A DNA stretch of 64,000 nucleotides from Leptidea sinapis (GCF_905404315.1 NC_066292.1:2294001-2358000), one strand, 5' to 3'; shown: positions 23,190-34,760, numbered from the stretch's first letter. The notes: a model not told the origin generated them from the sequence alone. Numbers and translations: made by a program.

Positions 23190-23560
23190 CCAAATGATTG
23201 ATTCGCCCCACGAACATTCACCACTTTTACCTGCTTGTCGACAGCCTGGTACACTCGTTCAATGGACCGCCCACAGCAGACTTAATTTGGTCGGTCCATC
23301 GCATGGGTGACCTTCCTCGCCCTCTGATGCCCTCCACTTTGTCCTGCTCGTCAAGGCGCTCGATAGACTCACTCTCGCGCCGGGAGACGTGTTCGAAGAG
23401 CTTAAATATGTGACTCTGTACTAACACCGAAAGGCGATGTTTTTTGCCAAGTTCTTGGAGAACTCCCAGTATTCTCCTGCAGCACCACATCTCCAGAGCA
23501 TCAATTTTCTTTTTCTCGACTTGTCGCAAAGTCTTCGTCTGTGCAGCACACAAAAATATG
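23190..23560 (-). mobile_element. RTE-like LINE RT C-terminus
   Basis: The minus-strand frame reads KKKIDALEMWCCRRILGVLQ, then FEHVSRRESESIERLDEQDK and GRGRSPMRWTDQIKSAVGG, the conserved C-terminal region of RTE-clade LINEs. It is open over about 108 codons but lacks the RT catalytic core. Confidence 0.8.
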
Positions 23561-23754
23561 GGAAAGACAAGTGTCTATGGTTATAACTTTTGACACGCAC
23601 AACCACAAGAGTGACTACTGGGAAAAGCATGCTTTGTTTCAATCCAATGTAATTTTGGTTCTTGTCACAACCAATTTTATATTGAAGTGGCTATGTTCAG
23701 ACATCTGTAAATAATTTTAAGAGGTTTATCCATAAACGGCTCTATAGCAGGTAT

Positions 23755-24490
23755 GTGTTATTATTCGAGATCACTCCTCTAACTGCTACAGCCTGTATTG
23801 GCATACTTAGCACCGATATATCGAGTGACGTTCAGTTCCGTGGTCACTTGGAAGAGAAGGCCAGACTGGCCTCTAAAAAGCTTGTGGTACTCAGTAAGGC
23901 CAGACAGTACTTCACTAAAAGCCACCGCCTGCAACTTTATAAGGTGCAAATTCGGCCTCACATGGAGTACTGTTCTCACCATCGGGCGGGTGCTCCCCAG
24001 TACTAGCTTCTTCCAATTGACCGCATACAACGAAGAGCGGCTCGAATCATCGACGATCAAGTCATCTCCGATCGGCTTGATTCTCTAGCATTGCGTAGGG
24101 ATGTGGGTTCTCTCTGCATCTTCTACCGCATTTATCATGGGGAGTGCTCAGAGGAGCTATTCGGGTTGATTCCAGCGGCCGAATTCCACCATCGGACATT
24201 ACGTGCAAAGTACCATCCGCATCACGTAGACGTCTGGCATTCCACAACCGCGCGTTTTGTTCGAAATTTCTTGCCTCGCACAGCCACTTTGTGGAATCAA
24301 CTACCAGCAGCGGTCTTCCGGAACAGATACGACTTAGGGACCTTCAAGAAAAAAGCATACTCCCACCTTAAAGGCCGGCAACGCATTTCTTGACACACCT
24401 GTTGTTGCGGATGTCCATGGGCGGTTGCCTCACCTCTCCCCATCCCGTGAGCCTCTTGCCCGTTTGCCCGCTCTCATATAAAAAAAAAAT
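23755..24490 (+). mobile_element. CR1/Jockey-like LINE (L-family) RT C-terminus with tail
   Basis: Frames read ASKKLVVLSKARQYFTKSHR, LQLYKVQIRPHMEYCSH (first frame) and, after a frameshift near 24005, LALRRDVGSLCIFYRIYHGE and FLPRTATLWNQLPAAVF with YDLGTFKKKAYSHLKGRQ at the end. The 3' UTR ends in poly-A at about 24480-24489. It is the longest copy of the commonest LINE in the window, and is 5'-truncated and frameshifted. Confidence 0.82.
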
Positions 24491-24749
24491 TACCCAAATG
24501 CAGCATAACGAAAATATGAGGCAGACTGGGACTGGCATTATCTTTAACAATTACTTATGTATTGATAATCTTGAGAAAAGAACGCAAAATGAATACTGGG
24601 AGAACAATTTCTTTTCTCTCATATTTCTTTCCAAACTTGTTGTATATTAAGAAATCTGGGAGTAGTAAGTCAGGTAGATAATCGGTATGTAGTAATATTC
24701 AATTCTGAACTTTTTACTGTTTGGTAATGTGACTTAATTTTGTTTGCAG

Positions 24750-24852
24750 CGACACAATTCAACACGTACGTGACACTCAAACTACAGAATGTCAAGTCGA
24801 CGACGGTGACAGTGAAGGGCCCGACTCCATGCTGGGAGCAAGACTTCCTTTT
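24750..24852 (+). CDS. unc-13 exon, C2A domain N-terminal half
   Basis: A 103-bp exon with acceptor TTTGTTTGCAG and donor GTACGT. It completes the split Ala codon and encodes TQFNTYVTLKLQNVKSTTVT, then VKGPTPCWEQDFL, ending with two bases of a Phe codon. This is the highly conserved start of the Munc13/UNC-13 C2A domain, an N-terminal C2 domain that mediates homodimerisation and binding to the RIM zinc finger at presynaptic active zones and is not a typical calcium sensor (family knowledge). Codon usage is GC-rich at third positions compared with the AT-rich surroundings. The phase fits both the microexon and the 45458 exon. The next intron is about 20.6 kb. Confidence 0.93.
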
Positions 24853-25949
24853 GTACGTATCACATTAATTGCTTTCAATAAATATATTTAAAAAGAATGT
24901 CCGAATGCAAGTTACGCCCTCCGGGTCTCACTGGAACCGGACGCCGGGGGCGACGTCCATATCGAACCTAACGTAAAACGTCATGGTCTAAGATCAAAGT
25001 CCGAACTTTGTATAGCCTAATAAGGTATTCAGGGTAGGGTGGTTGATTTTCATGTATAGTTGAAGCTTTTATTAGGGATATTTACAGATTTATCTTTAAT
25101 GCAACTAATTTCACATGATCTACTTATAATTACAAATTTATATACCCGTAAGTCTATAGCAAAGGCCTCCTTCAGTTTTTTTCAGTCTCCTCTTTCCTTA
25201 GCTTCTGTCGAACATAAGTTACCTGGACTTTTAAATACTGTCCACCTTTCTCCCGTAATATCCTCTGCAAATTAGTTTTTTAGGTTGAAGTACCAACTTT
25301 TGAAACTTTTGCAATAACGACTTTTATCATTTATACATTTAGCATGAGATTAAGGTTTCAGTTTCCTTATTTTAAAAGGTTGTCTTAGCTTAGAACTGAT
25401 ATTAAAGAAATCTGTTTATTAACCAAAAAAGAAGTAAAACTATATTTTAATTGAATAATATTTATCTCTTTGTAAGTACAAAATTTTCTATTCGAAGTGA
25501 CTTCTTTGTTGTGCGATAAATGACCTGGATATGGGAGTGTTATTATCAAAACTTTGGATACTTCTCGTTTGATTTAAAAAAAGTTAATGATGTCATTTTT
25601 GGTAACCTACCTATCTATATCAGTTAAAAGTTGTTTGATATCTGTAATAGTTATGGAATAATCGCCTGGACACTCTTGACTATTACATCTTGTATATCAC
25701 AATGGAAAAGGTAGAACTTGATACTAGAATTAGAAAATGAGTGGTGCCTCTGGAAATCCGAAGTAGACTGGCTGACTAAATCCTTAACTAGATCTAACAT
25801 CATCAATATTACTATTAGAACCCAAATCGATATAGAAAAAATTCGTGTACCTACCTAAAAAACCGGTATCTCTCATGAGATGGAATTGCGTCAAATAACT
25901 CGTATGCAAAGACTTCGATTTATACTAATAGACAATCTTTGTTGCCTTA
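24853..25949. other. Intron, no repeat recognised
   Basis: Start of the long unc-13 intron. The frame 25060-25275 has no domain. AT-rich, nothing else seen. Confidence 0.5.
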
Positions 25950-26264
25950 CGGCCGTTCCCAATATTCAGTCTATCTCTTACTTGAGATAAAAATCGTAAG
26001 TATCGTTGACTTTTCTGTCCCAAATAAACTTATCGGCGATAACTCACCTTATCCGTACACGCTGTCTGTCAATGGGATGACGTATGGCTTCTATCGCTGG
26101 TAAGCACGATAGAAGTTTGTATGGAAATTCACGCGTCCCAATATAAGGCGATAAGAATGACTTATCGGGTATATTGGGACAGCTTCAGATTATTGATAGC
26201 TAACTACTGACAGAAGAAGGTAGTAATTTATCTCTATCTGAAGATAACTTATTGAGAACGGCCG
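25950..26264. mobile_element. Harbinger-like MITE, intact copy
   Basis: 315 bp with TIRs CGGCCGTTCCCAATA and, inverted, CGGCCGTTCTCAATA, flanked by TTA at 25947-25949 and 26265-26267. A TWA-type 3-bp duplication is typical of PIF/Harbinger. No coding capacity. Interrupted and degraded relatives are at 1160 and 15287. Confidence 0.85.
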
Positions 26265-26457
26265 TTAAATAATTGCTCACTGAGTTTCGGTTCTGCGCCG
26301 CAACTCGTTTAGTCCACTGCGAGCAAGCGAGAAGACAAGTGCGCTGTTTTGTAAGCCGTGAACGTTGTTTTCAACAAACCAACACCGATCTTGTTTAAAG
26401 TGACCAATAAATCATTGTCATTATTATTACATCTGCATTTGCAGGTCATATTCACTA

Positions 26458-26775
26458 TTTTTTTTATAAAAATAAGGGACGAGACGAGCATGACTTATGG
26501 TAATTGATACTTACCCATTACAATGCAGTGCCACTCAGGATTCTTGAAAAACCCAAAAATTCTGAGCGACACTACAATAGCGCTCGTAACCTTGAGACAT
26601 AAGATGTTAAGTCTCATTTGCCTAGTAATTTCACTAGCTACGGTGCCCTTCAGACCGAAACACAGTAACATTTTTGAAATAGTAATGTTTACACATTACT
26701 ATTTCACGGCAGAAATAGGCGCCGTTGTGGTACCCATAATCTAGCCGGCTTCATGTGCAAACGAGCCTCCCAACA
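26458..26775 (-). mobile_element. S-element copy
   Basis: A full copy with a tail near 26460, stem arms GCAGTGCCACTCAGG and CTGAGCGACACTAC, a small duplication of ACATTTTTGAAATAGTAATG-like text near 26665-26690, and a head CTTCATGTGCAAACGAGCC. Confidence 0.8.
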
Positions 26776-26918
26776 TGCCTGCTCCCTTCTCTGCCCGCGC
26801 GATCCTAAATTACGACACAATTGTTATTCCAAACTTCATTCAAATTCATCTAGTAGTAAACATAGAAGTCTTTGCTCGTATGTGATTTTATTACAAAAAA
26901 AAACTAAGGCTGCGGGTA

Positions 26919-27226
26919 TACAGGTGTCCCAAAGTTTTGGGACATGAAGGGAAAGTACCTTAAATATCGAAGATAGGCAATTTTAGTGAAAGAAGACTTT
27001 ATGTTATTTTTAAAAGTTAGTACTTCTGCATGCAAAGATTTTCTAAAAATTACTTGCCTCGTCTGGGAATCGAGCCGACTGAAATGTAAAAAAAAAACAC
27101 CTCTACTTTTATGATGCCAATCGAAAGAATGGCCAAAAACTAATAACTCTTAAAAAAGTAAAATAGCCTATCTTCGATATTTAAGGTACTTTCCCTTCAT
27201 GTCCCTTAAATTTGGGACATCCTGTA
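26919..27226. mobile_element. Mariner-type MITE
   Basis: 308 bp with TIRs of about 68 bp starting TACAGG-TGTCCCAAA (inverted at the right end). It is flanked by TA at 26917-26918 and 27227-27228, as expected for Tc1/mariner insertion. No open frame. Confidence 0.85.
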
Positions 27227-27548
27227 TATAGACGTCGAATCACGGTTGTAATTGACGACACAGGTGACACAGGTTTCCTCACATCAAGTGGAACCAATGT
27301 AAGAGACAAAAGTATGTAACATTAATATTAAAAGATGTTTGAATATAAAAGAAATAGAACGTATAGCAGACGGTAAATGATTATGTTTGCTTCCACATTT
27401 CAAATAAGGTTTCCGCAGGCTTTGTTCTCGTCTCCGGGGGATTACAGCAAGATGAATTATTATTGAGCGAAATTGTAAGGTAGCCTTTTTAAGCATTTTT
27501 GGTTTATTGACAATGTGAAGATGATTGGTATAATATATAATATACCAG

Positions 27549-27853
27549 TAGAAGGCTCCTTTGCACAGGATGCCGGCTAGATTATGGGTACCACAACGGC
27601 GCCTATTTCTGCCGTGAAGCAGTAATGTGTAAGCATTAGTATTTCGGTCTGAAGGGCGCCGTAGCTAGTGAAATTACTGCGCAAATGAGACTTAACATCT
27701 TATGTCTCAAGGTGACTAGCGTAATTGTAGTGCCGCTCAGAATTTTTGAGTTTTTCAAGAATTCTGAGCGGCACTGCATTGTAATGGGCAGGGCGTATCA
27801 ATTAACATCAGCTGAACGTCCTGCTCGTCTCGTCCCTTATTATCATAAAAAAA
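27549..27853 (+). mobile_element. S-element, reference copy
   Basis: About 305 bp. Head GGCTCCTTTGCACAGGATGC, then GGCGCCTATTTCTGCCGTGA. A strong hairpin pairs GTGCCGCTCAGAATTTTTG (27731-27749) with CAAGAATTCTGAGCGGCAC. A second, smaller palindrome contains CAGTAATG and CATTA near 27619-27638 (fully paired in the 33714 copy). The tail GCTCGTCTCGTCCCTTATTA then CATAAAAAAA ends the element. It has no open frame, no TIR and no clear tRNA-like head. The poly-A end suggests retroposition; the tail resembles that of the L-family LINE. Confidence 0.82.
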
Positions 27854-28430
27854 ATATATGAACAGTTCATTAAACAAAATCAACTGAGTCAGAAGTCAGT
27901 CTTTTCACCTTTTCTCGTCATCTATCTTTAAATTATACTAGCAATCCCACCAGTCACTGTTCTCTCAATAGAAAAAAAAACATTATGTAAGAATTCAGGA
28001 ATAATGCAGTCTGAAGCCATCGGAAATGTGTTATCATTATTTGATTAGATAAAAATAAAGTGTGTGAATAAAACAATGGATAATCTTACCCTTTAGAGAT
28101 ACGCATATGGCATCACGGGCTTTTCTGTAGACCTATATAAGATACAAAGTTCCACCATACATTATTTAATTATATCTCAAATGGCTTAGACAGCGTGCAC
28201 GTGCGTTTACGTTGAAAGCTCCCAGACGGCTTATTTTTTCCGACACCTCCAACAAATTTCATTAATGTATACAAATACGTTTACGAAAACTTAACAAATT
28301 ATATACTTAAAACTTCCTCGTAAACTACGCTATCCATTGGTGAAAATGAAAATAGTATGAAAATCGGCGCAGTAGTTGTTTAATATATCGCGAAAAAACA
28401 GACAGACGCTGTGGAGGACTTTATAATTTG
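27854..28430. other. Intron, no gene
   Basis: AT-rich, nothing recognised apart from diffuse repeat-like words before the Helitron at 28431. Confidence 0.4.
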
Positions 28431-28835
28431 TCATTACAAAAAAATTTCGTGTCGCCTTATTTGTCCGCAATGAACTACTAAACTGCTGAACCAATCTTAA
28501 TTAATGTATGCACAGCATAGTGTCGTCCAACTTCACAAATAGGAAGGTTTTTTTCAACTCGTGAACCCAAAAATTTTTTAATTTACAAATTTCCTTACTA
28601 CTTATATGAATAATTCCACATGAATAAATTCTATGAGATAAATTTTTGACGCACAGTTTGACAGTTCTTCTCTGACATTATTTCATTACAAGAACAGGGG
28701 AAAACGAAATAATTATTGTAACGATTAAATTTCTAGAAATTTAAGAAATAACAAAAAATATTTTCAATTGTGATATGAAATTTTGTATAAATGCATTTGT
28801 TTAGTTGAAGCGAAGAGTTACTCTACACCAGCTAG
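28431..28835 (+). mobile_element. Helitron-like non-autonomous element
   Basis: Starts near TCATTACAAAAAAATTTCGT, contains TTTGTCCGCAATGAACTACT, and ends CTCTACACCAGCTAG followed by T. The CTAG end matches the Helitron 3' rule; the base before the TC start is G, so the 5' boundary is less certain. Confidence 0.6.
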
Positions 28836-28969
28836 TATATTATATATTTATCTATATATATATTATATTTACATGCAAAATTATATATTCATAGCTCATT
28901 AAATGCTTAGATAATTGTTGTTTTTTTAGTTTTATCACTCTCTTATTTTAGAAGTGACAGAGGAGTGGG

Positions 28970-29312
28970 ACACATATTTTACCACTTTCCTTCTCGCGAA
29001 AACTATTCAGATTTTTTTATTCTTTCTCAATATTATTTTTGAAGACCTATCCATAGATACCACAAGTACGGATTGATGAAAAAAAAATTGAGTTTCAGTC
29101 CTAAGTAATTAACCCCCAAAATTTATTGTTTTTTTCTATTTTTGTGTAAAAATCTTAATGCGATTCACAGAATTCTTCTACGTTCCAAGTTTCAACAGTA
29201 TAGTTCTTATAGTTTCGGAAAAAAGTGCTTGCGTCATACGGACGGACAGACAGACAGATATGACGAATCTATGAGGGTTCGGATTTTTGCCTTTTGGCTA
29301 CGGAACCCTAAT
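28970..29312 (-). repeat. Dispersed repeat U, copy 1
   Basis: Shares inverted blocks with 40505-40740 (CTATAGTTCTTATAGTTTC, GACGAATCTATGAGGG, ACGGAACCCTA). Contains CGGACGGACAGACAGACAGA. Class is unknown. Confidence 0.55.
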
Positions 29313-29674
29313 AAACCAGTGTAATATCTCTAGAATATCATAATATGCACAGTTGGTATTGTGAATAGGTTTGTTAACCATACAAGCATAAAACAGACAA
29401 GTGGATGTCACTGAACAACCTATTCATTGCAACCCCTGTCTTCAAAAAGAATAGCTTTCATATGCATAAGAACACTTGTGGCTGTTCCTGCTTGAGGTCA
29501 ATTAAAGTGCTTTCATAATGCAGTTCTGAATACCTAGTTTACTGATTCTGAATGCGTGCATATGTATAACGGTGTATTTCTGTTTATATGTATTTTCAGA
29601 CCTATCTGATTTGAAAACTTAGCATCATAAGACTACTGATTTTATTAAATCAAACTCGAATATATTTATAATAA

Positions 29675-30087
29675 TCTTAATATATATAAATTACGTGACA
29701 CGTTGTTTGTCCGCGATGGACTCCTAAAGTAATGAACGGACATAAATGGGGATTACTTCATGGAGTGCAGTTAGATCCAACTTGAGAGATACTTATTATT
29801 TCGATTTGGGCCCATAATTATTTTTATTTCCAATATTTGTTTTGTATGGACATATTTTCTGTGAGAGAATTTATTGACGCACGTTATCTTAACTTTGACA
29901 GTTCTGCCGTGAAACAATTTCATTATAGTTAACAACAGGGAGCCATGACGTTCTATAATATAGAACGTCATTGACAGGGAGCATATTTAACAAAATAATT
30001 CTTGGGGTTATGAAATACTATTGAATTTTTTTTTTAAATCAGTATTTTATTTATTGTGTACAGTACAACGTCTGTCAGGTCAGCTAG
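29675..30087 (+). mobile_element. Helitron, subfamily H-I
   Basis: Begins TCTTAATATATATAAATTAC after A (29674) and ends CAGGTCAGCTAG before T (30088), as expected for A|T insertion. No open frame. Includes a small palindromic insertion at 29944-29973. Relatives are 61627-62324 and 63197-63546. Confidence 0.82.
29944..29973. repeat. Palindromic micro-insertion in Helitron
   Basis: A perfect 13-bp stem (ATGACGTTCTATA and its reverse complement, one base between) lies between direct ACAGGGAGC repeats at 29935-29943 and 29974-29982. The related Helitron at 63197 lacks it. Confidence 0.7.
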
Positions 30088-30090
30088 TAT

Positions 30091-30356
30091 AATATAATAT
30101 TTACACACTTTTTACACAAATTATCTTGCCCCAAATTAGGCATATATAGCCTGTGTTATGGGTTGCAAGACAACGATATATTTAATACAATATACTTACT
30201 TAAACATACATAAATACATATAAACATCCATGACTCGGAAACAAACATCCATATTCATCATATAAATGCATCATATAAACTTGCACCTACCGGGATTCGA
30301 ACCCGGGACGTCTAGCTTAGTAGGTCGGATCGCTAACCACTAATACAGGTCGTCAA
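30091..30356 (-). mobile_element. tRNA-derived SINE A
   Basis: A full copy with a B-box-like GGGATTCGAACCCGGGAC (plus strand) near 30293-30310. The tail directly abuts the end of the Helitron at 30087. It contains a small duplication of CATCATATAAA near 30257-30270. Confidence 0.82.
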
Positions 30357-30884
30357 ATTATTAATTATTGAATTTTGAAAATCACTTATTGAATGAACGG
30401 GCGCTAGAAAATCACTAGGACCTAGGCTTTATGACGAAAATAGGATCTTTATGCGTAATACAAAAAGATCAGATAACAATTTATGTGTTTACAGTTTGGC
30501 GTTGTAGATAAATATTTACTACCCACATCTTTGTATAATTATGGCAATCGATAGCTAAAGAGTTAAAAAAGTTGTTACGTTGAGTGAGGAATGTATTATA
30601 GCTCCCAGAGGAGGGATAATCACCATTTTAAGGTATTTTCATCGCATTACAAAACCTCTGTTTATCAAGCAAAGATCCTTGTTTATGTTTCAATCGTCAG
30701 CTCCTATAGAATTTATTTTTTTAGTTTTTATTAGTTATAGAGAGAATCTTTTATGTTACAGTAAAAACAATGTAAAAATAATAAGATGTCGGCTTATACT
30801 ACTTGTAGTCCAATAGCCATAAAAATATAGACACAAATTATGTATATATTATATACACGCCACAAATTTCAATATCATTACCTA
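30357..30884. other. Intron, no gene
   Basis: The short frame 30580-30816 has no recognisable domain. Confidence 0.4.
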
Positions 30885-31130
30885 CCATCTGGATATGTGG
30901 CGTTCCTCGTTCCTCCGACTACGGTTTTCAAGAAACAATCTTCCACGTACTGCGAAGCTTTGGAATGAGCTTCCTTGTGTGTTTCAAAAAAAGCGCGCAT
31001 ACCTTTCTCATTGGCCGGCAACGCTCCTGTGATTCCTCTGGTGTAGCAAGAGAATGTGGGCGGTGGTGGTCACTTAACACCAGGTAACCCGTACGCTGGT
31101 TTGACTTCCTCTTGCATAATAAAATAAAGG
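30885..31130 (+). mobile_element. L-family LINE, C-terminus and tail
   Basis: Short frames read VAFLVPPTTVFKK-like text then LRSFGMSFLV. The nucleotide blocks CTGTGATTCCTCTGGTGTAG, AGAGAATGTGGGCGG, CACTTAACACCAGGTAACCC and the tail match other L-family copies. Heavily frameshifted. Confidence 0.75.
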
Positions 31131-31439
31131 TTGTATACAGTTGGAAAGAGCTTATTCAAAGCGATCTACTGATGTCCATAAAATACCATATGATAGAGTG
31201 AAGTAGCCCGGAATGCCAAAGATTGAGGCGTCCAAGCATGAACGATGTCGCCAGTACATCTGTGGCTGGAGGAGATATGGTGTATTCCGCGCTCTTTGAA
31301 AACACTTCCCACTCCTAAGTAATACCACAATACAGTAACAGAACAGTACATTATCTTCATACTAGATCGTCCGAATGGACGCACGCACACATACACACGG
31401 TTTACACGGTCGCTAAGCAATCTTGGGGAGACAAAACTA

Positions 31440-31640
31440 TTGAGTGGCACGCCGTACGCCGCCGAGACTTGTCGCTGTCCGAGTTAAATTAGCTGCGCCG
31501 CGCCGTCCGCGTCGTCAAAATTCTTGTATGTACCAACCCTAGCGCTCCGGCCAGACGTAGGTATAAATTTCAAGGAGACCGCTGAGTTACGCTACTGTAA
31601 TATTACTTGTAATGTGGTGATAATAAACAGACGAGGCAGT
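31440..31640. other. GC- and CpG-rich patch with TATA-like box
   Basis: A sharp rise in GC (GCCGTACGCCGCCGAGAC, GCTGCGCCGCGCCGTCCGCG) followed by GGTATAAATTTC at 31559-31570 and AATAAAC near 31622. It could be a promoter or a solo LTR; I cannot decide, and no transcript structure is visible. Confidence 0.35.
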
Positions 31641-31687
31641 GACTGAAATTTTGATGAATATATCAGTATTCCCGTAAAATATACAGC

Positions 31688-32858
31688 CGTGTCAACCACA
31701 GAACATATTAAAGAGATTAGAATGGCCTTGTGGGTGGTGCAGGCGCGTCGCAAATATGACCGACGGATCATATTTTACCAATATTAGCTTCTCCGGCTGA
31801 CAGTCGCGCTCTTATTGTGATAACGGATGGAACTCCGCGAAAACGATAAATTTTGTCGCCGTGCACTATAGTAACGTGTCGAAACAGAAGCCTGCGGGCC
31901 TACCGGGCGATTCAATTGACAACCTAAAATGAACTGCTTTGCTATTTCGTACCACGACGTCATTAGAGCTATCTAATTAAGGTTAACGTCAAATCAACTG
32001 ATTGAATCGCAATGATGTCAATTTAATGTCAAAATTGAATTGCAAACTGATTTAGTTCATTCATTCGTACCATGAGGTCAATGTCATTTCAACCTAAACT
32101 GTATAGATTATGTGTCAAAGTGATTCGAATATAGTTGCTGCTCCCTTAGAGGAAAGTGAATGAGTGTTAATAACTTTTAAAAAATAGTGAAAACATACAG
32201 AAAAGGAAAATTTTTTATTGATGAAAGGTGAGATGAGAATACTTTATTGGACGTTTTTTAAAACAAAATACTGAAAATTAAAATACTAAAGACCAGGCAG
32301 TAAGGGCCCGGGCTATAGCCTGTTCGTAAGAACGAATTAAAAAAATGTACTCTGTGCTCCTGTCAAATCAAACATCAATGGAGGTGCGTTCATAACTCGT
32401 TATTTTTACGTAAACAACTTAGCAAACATTTAATTTGTAATTCAAGAAAATATATTTATTTATATTACTATTATTTAATTAACAAAAAAGGGCTTAATGG
32501 TTTATAATTTGACGCCATAAAGTGCAATTTTAAAATGTAGTTTTAGTATTTTCTACGCAAAAAAACCGCTAAAATCATATCATTTTAGGTTTCGAAACGC
32601 AACGCATATGGTTCGAGTAAGAGAGACAAACTTATGTAACGACTGTAGAGCGTCATCTAAACACCATTCAGTAAAAGGCACTTCATGGTACGAAATTTAG
32701 CGATTCAGTTTAGGTACCTAAACTGAACTGCATTGGAATCGCATCGCTTATTAAAAGTTGATGGTAGGCCCTCTGGTCAGTAGTGTAGCCTTTGTATACA
32801 AATTACGCGTGATGTCCATTCTAATGTTGTTTACCTGTTCTGTGGTGTCAACACCTGA
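31688..32858. mobile_element. Long-TIR element, about 1.2 kb
   Basis: Left GTGTCAACCACAGAACA...TTAGAATGG and right, inverted, GACACCACAGAACAGG...TTAGAATGG. A second inner inverted pair starts GGGCCTACC at about 31897 and ends GGTAGGCCC at about 32774, with shared TTTCGTACCA-GA. No open frame. The superfamily is unclear and no target duplication was resolved; it could be two nested elements. Confidence 0.6.
32704..32727. repeat. Perfect 24-bp palindrome
   Basis: CAGTTTAGGTACCTAAACTG with TT and AA extending it. It lies in the right arm of the long-TIR element. Confidence 0.9.
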
Positions 32859-33713
32859 GCCGATTTTTGTTTTTAAATTTTATTATAATTTCACGAAATA
32901 ACTTGCCGATCATCTTTTACAACGCGAATGGTTTTAACAACTTTTTTAAATCCTTAAAAAATTTATTTGTTATTTGTAACATCATAGTGCGGTTAGTAAA
33001 TGATAATATGTCAAGGATTTTGAAGGATCAGTACATCTGGAATTATAGATATCCAAAGGTAGACTTTGTCCATCAAGTAGCAGATAAATAAAATAAGGAA
33101 CCACGTTAAAAAGTTTTTAAAAACGGAATTGAAAAACCATGAAAGAAAGAAGGGTAATAAAGAAATTTTGATACATGTATTTGTTACGTATAGTATATAA
33201 ATTATTCTAGTAAATTTAAATAATAAAGGAATCCACTCTCCTTAGTCGGCTCAAACCGATTTTATCCGAACGAACATTTCACATTAGAGAGTGACGGTCA
33301 CATACCATATGGTGTTCCGAATGTGTGCTATTTTTTCTAGCTATTCCATAAAATATACACATATATCCACAGAAATAATAAATTAAATATTTCAACCATC
33401 CAGAGACTAAACATATGATTTAATCTCTTACCTTGTCAACCCTTACTATTGCAGTTTCTAAATGTAAACTACACAGATCCGGTAATCCATTTATATATCC
33501 AATACCAACGTGAGTGACAGCTCACCGCGCTTGACAATGTAGTGCAGTGTATCATTACTTATGAAGCCTTGATAGCGTACGAATTAGATGGCAGAGTTAA
33601 TTGATGTGCAGGCTTAATGGAAATATTACGTAACGTTGTTTCATAGTAACATCTCCGTTTTCTAGTTTTGACTCATATTTTAACTGGTTTTCAATAAGTT
33701 TTTTTTAAACCGT
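32859..33713. other. Intron, no gene
   Basis: AT-rich. The frame 32867-33091 has no recognisable domain. Confidence 0.4.
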
Positions 33714-34026
33714 GGGAGGCTTGTTTGCACAGGATGCCGGCTAGATTATGGGTAACACAACGGCGCCTATTTCTGCCGTGAAGCAGTAATGTGTAAGCAT
33801 TACTGTGTTTCGGTCTGAAGGGCGCCGTAACTAGTGAAATTACAGTTCAAATGAGACTTAATATCTTATGTCTCAAGGTGACGAGCGCAGTTGTAGTCTT
33901 CCGTCCGCTCATAATTTTTGGGATTTTCAAGAATCCTGAGCGTCACTGCATTGCAATGGGCAGGGCGTTACAATTACCATTAGTTGAACGTCCAGCTCGT
34001 CTCGTCCCTTATTTTCATAAAAAAAA
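33714..34026 (+). mobile_element. S-element copy
   Basis: Nearly full length. Head GGCTTGTTTGCACAGGATGC, CAGTAATGTGTAAGCATTAC palindrome, eroded stem arm near 33895, and tail CTTATTTTCATAAAAAAAAG. Confidence 0.82.
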
Positions 34027-34253
34027 GTTTAAATTTACATTAATAAGATTTCGATTACTTGTAGTAAAACTAATATCGCTAATAGCTAATAGTTAGACTG
34101 ATCTGTAGGTCAAAATAGCGCTTGAGCTACCAGTACCTCAAGACGCTGAGACAGTAGTACTTTGTATCTTTAACCTCAGCGGCTAAGTGTCTCAACAACA
34201 AACGATACTATGATCGATATATTTGTGACGTTTGCAGTTTTTTTTTATAAAAC

Positions 34254-34292
34254 TATATTAAATCTAAAAGAAAACCTTTTAGATTTAATATA
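34254..34292. repeat. Perfect 17-bp inverted repeat
   Basis: TATATTAAATCTAAAAG and its reverse complement, with a 5-base AAAAC loop. AT-rich. No flanking element was recognised. Confidence 0.85.
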
Positions 34293-34317
34293 TTTATTGA
34301 TATTCCTAATTTTTGCG

Positions 34318-34470
34318 TATCATCATCATCAGCAATCCACTGCTGGACAAAGGCCTCCTCCAAAGATTTCCACTGCCCTCATCCGTATTCCGGCGATCTT
34401 GACCAGATCGTCGGTCCCTTATGTGGGGCGCCTATCAACACTACGTCTTCCGATACGTGGTCGCCATTAT
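34318..34470 (-). mobile_element. RTE-like LINE 3' end
   Basis: The minus strand reads a WRPRIGRRSVDR-like C-terminus, DDLVKIAGIRM and a stop near CAGCAGTGGATTGCTGATGA, then an (ATG)n tail seen as ATCATCATCATC at 34319-34331. It is the same family as 3500 and 46985. Confidence 0.72.
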
Positions 34471-34698
34471 ATATTTCTAAATTTTTGCATATATACTATC
34501 CAGATTGACGCTTCGGGTGCTTTAACCCAACGGTTGTTAAAGCTAAAGCTAGACTTCCGAACAAAGCGGATTCGGCGTTTCTGTCGCAGCGGCAGAACTT
34601 TTTGGCTACCTATTCTTTTAGAGATTTTGGCGCCAAATCATAAAATATATTTTACGTAGGTATAAATAAAACAGATTATATAATCTCTTAATATTTTA

Positions 34699-34760
34699 TA
34701 TAGCTGACCTGGCAAAAGTTGTTTTGTCAAAAATTCGACAAATTTGTCAAATTTCAAATT
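34699..34760 (-). mobile_element. Possible Helitron 3' end remnant
   Basis: TAGCTGACCTGGCAAAAGTT resembles the inverted Helitron terminus at 61085. The rest was not found. Confidence 0.3.

Noticed and set aside
24308..24583. Frames opposite the L-family LINE as genes
   Set aside because: The RT C-terminal motifs are on the plus strand only.
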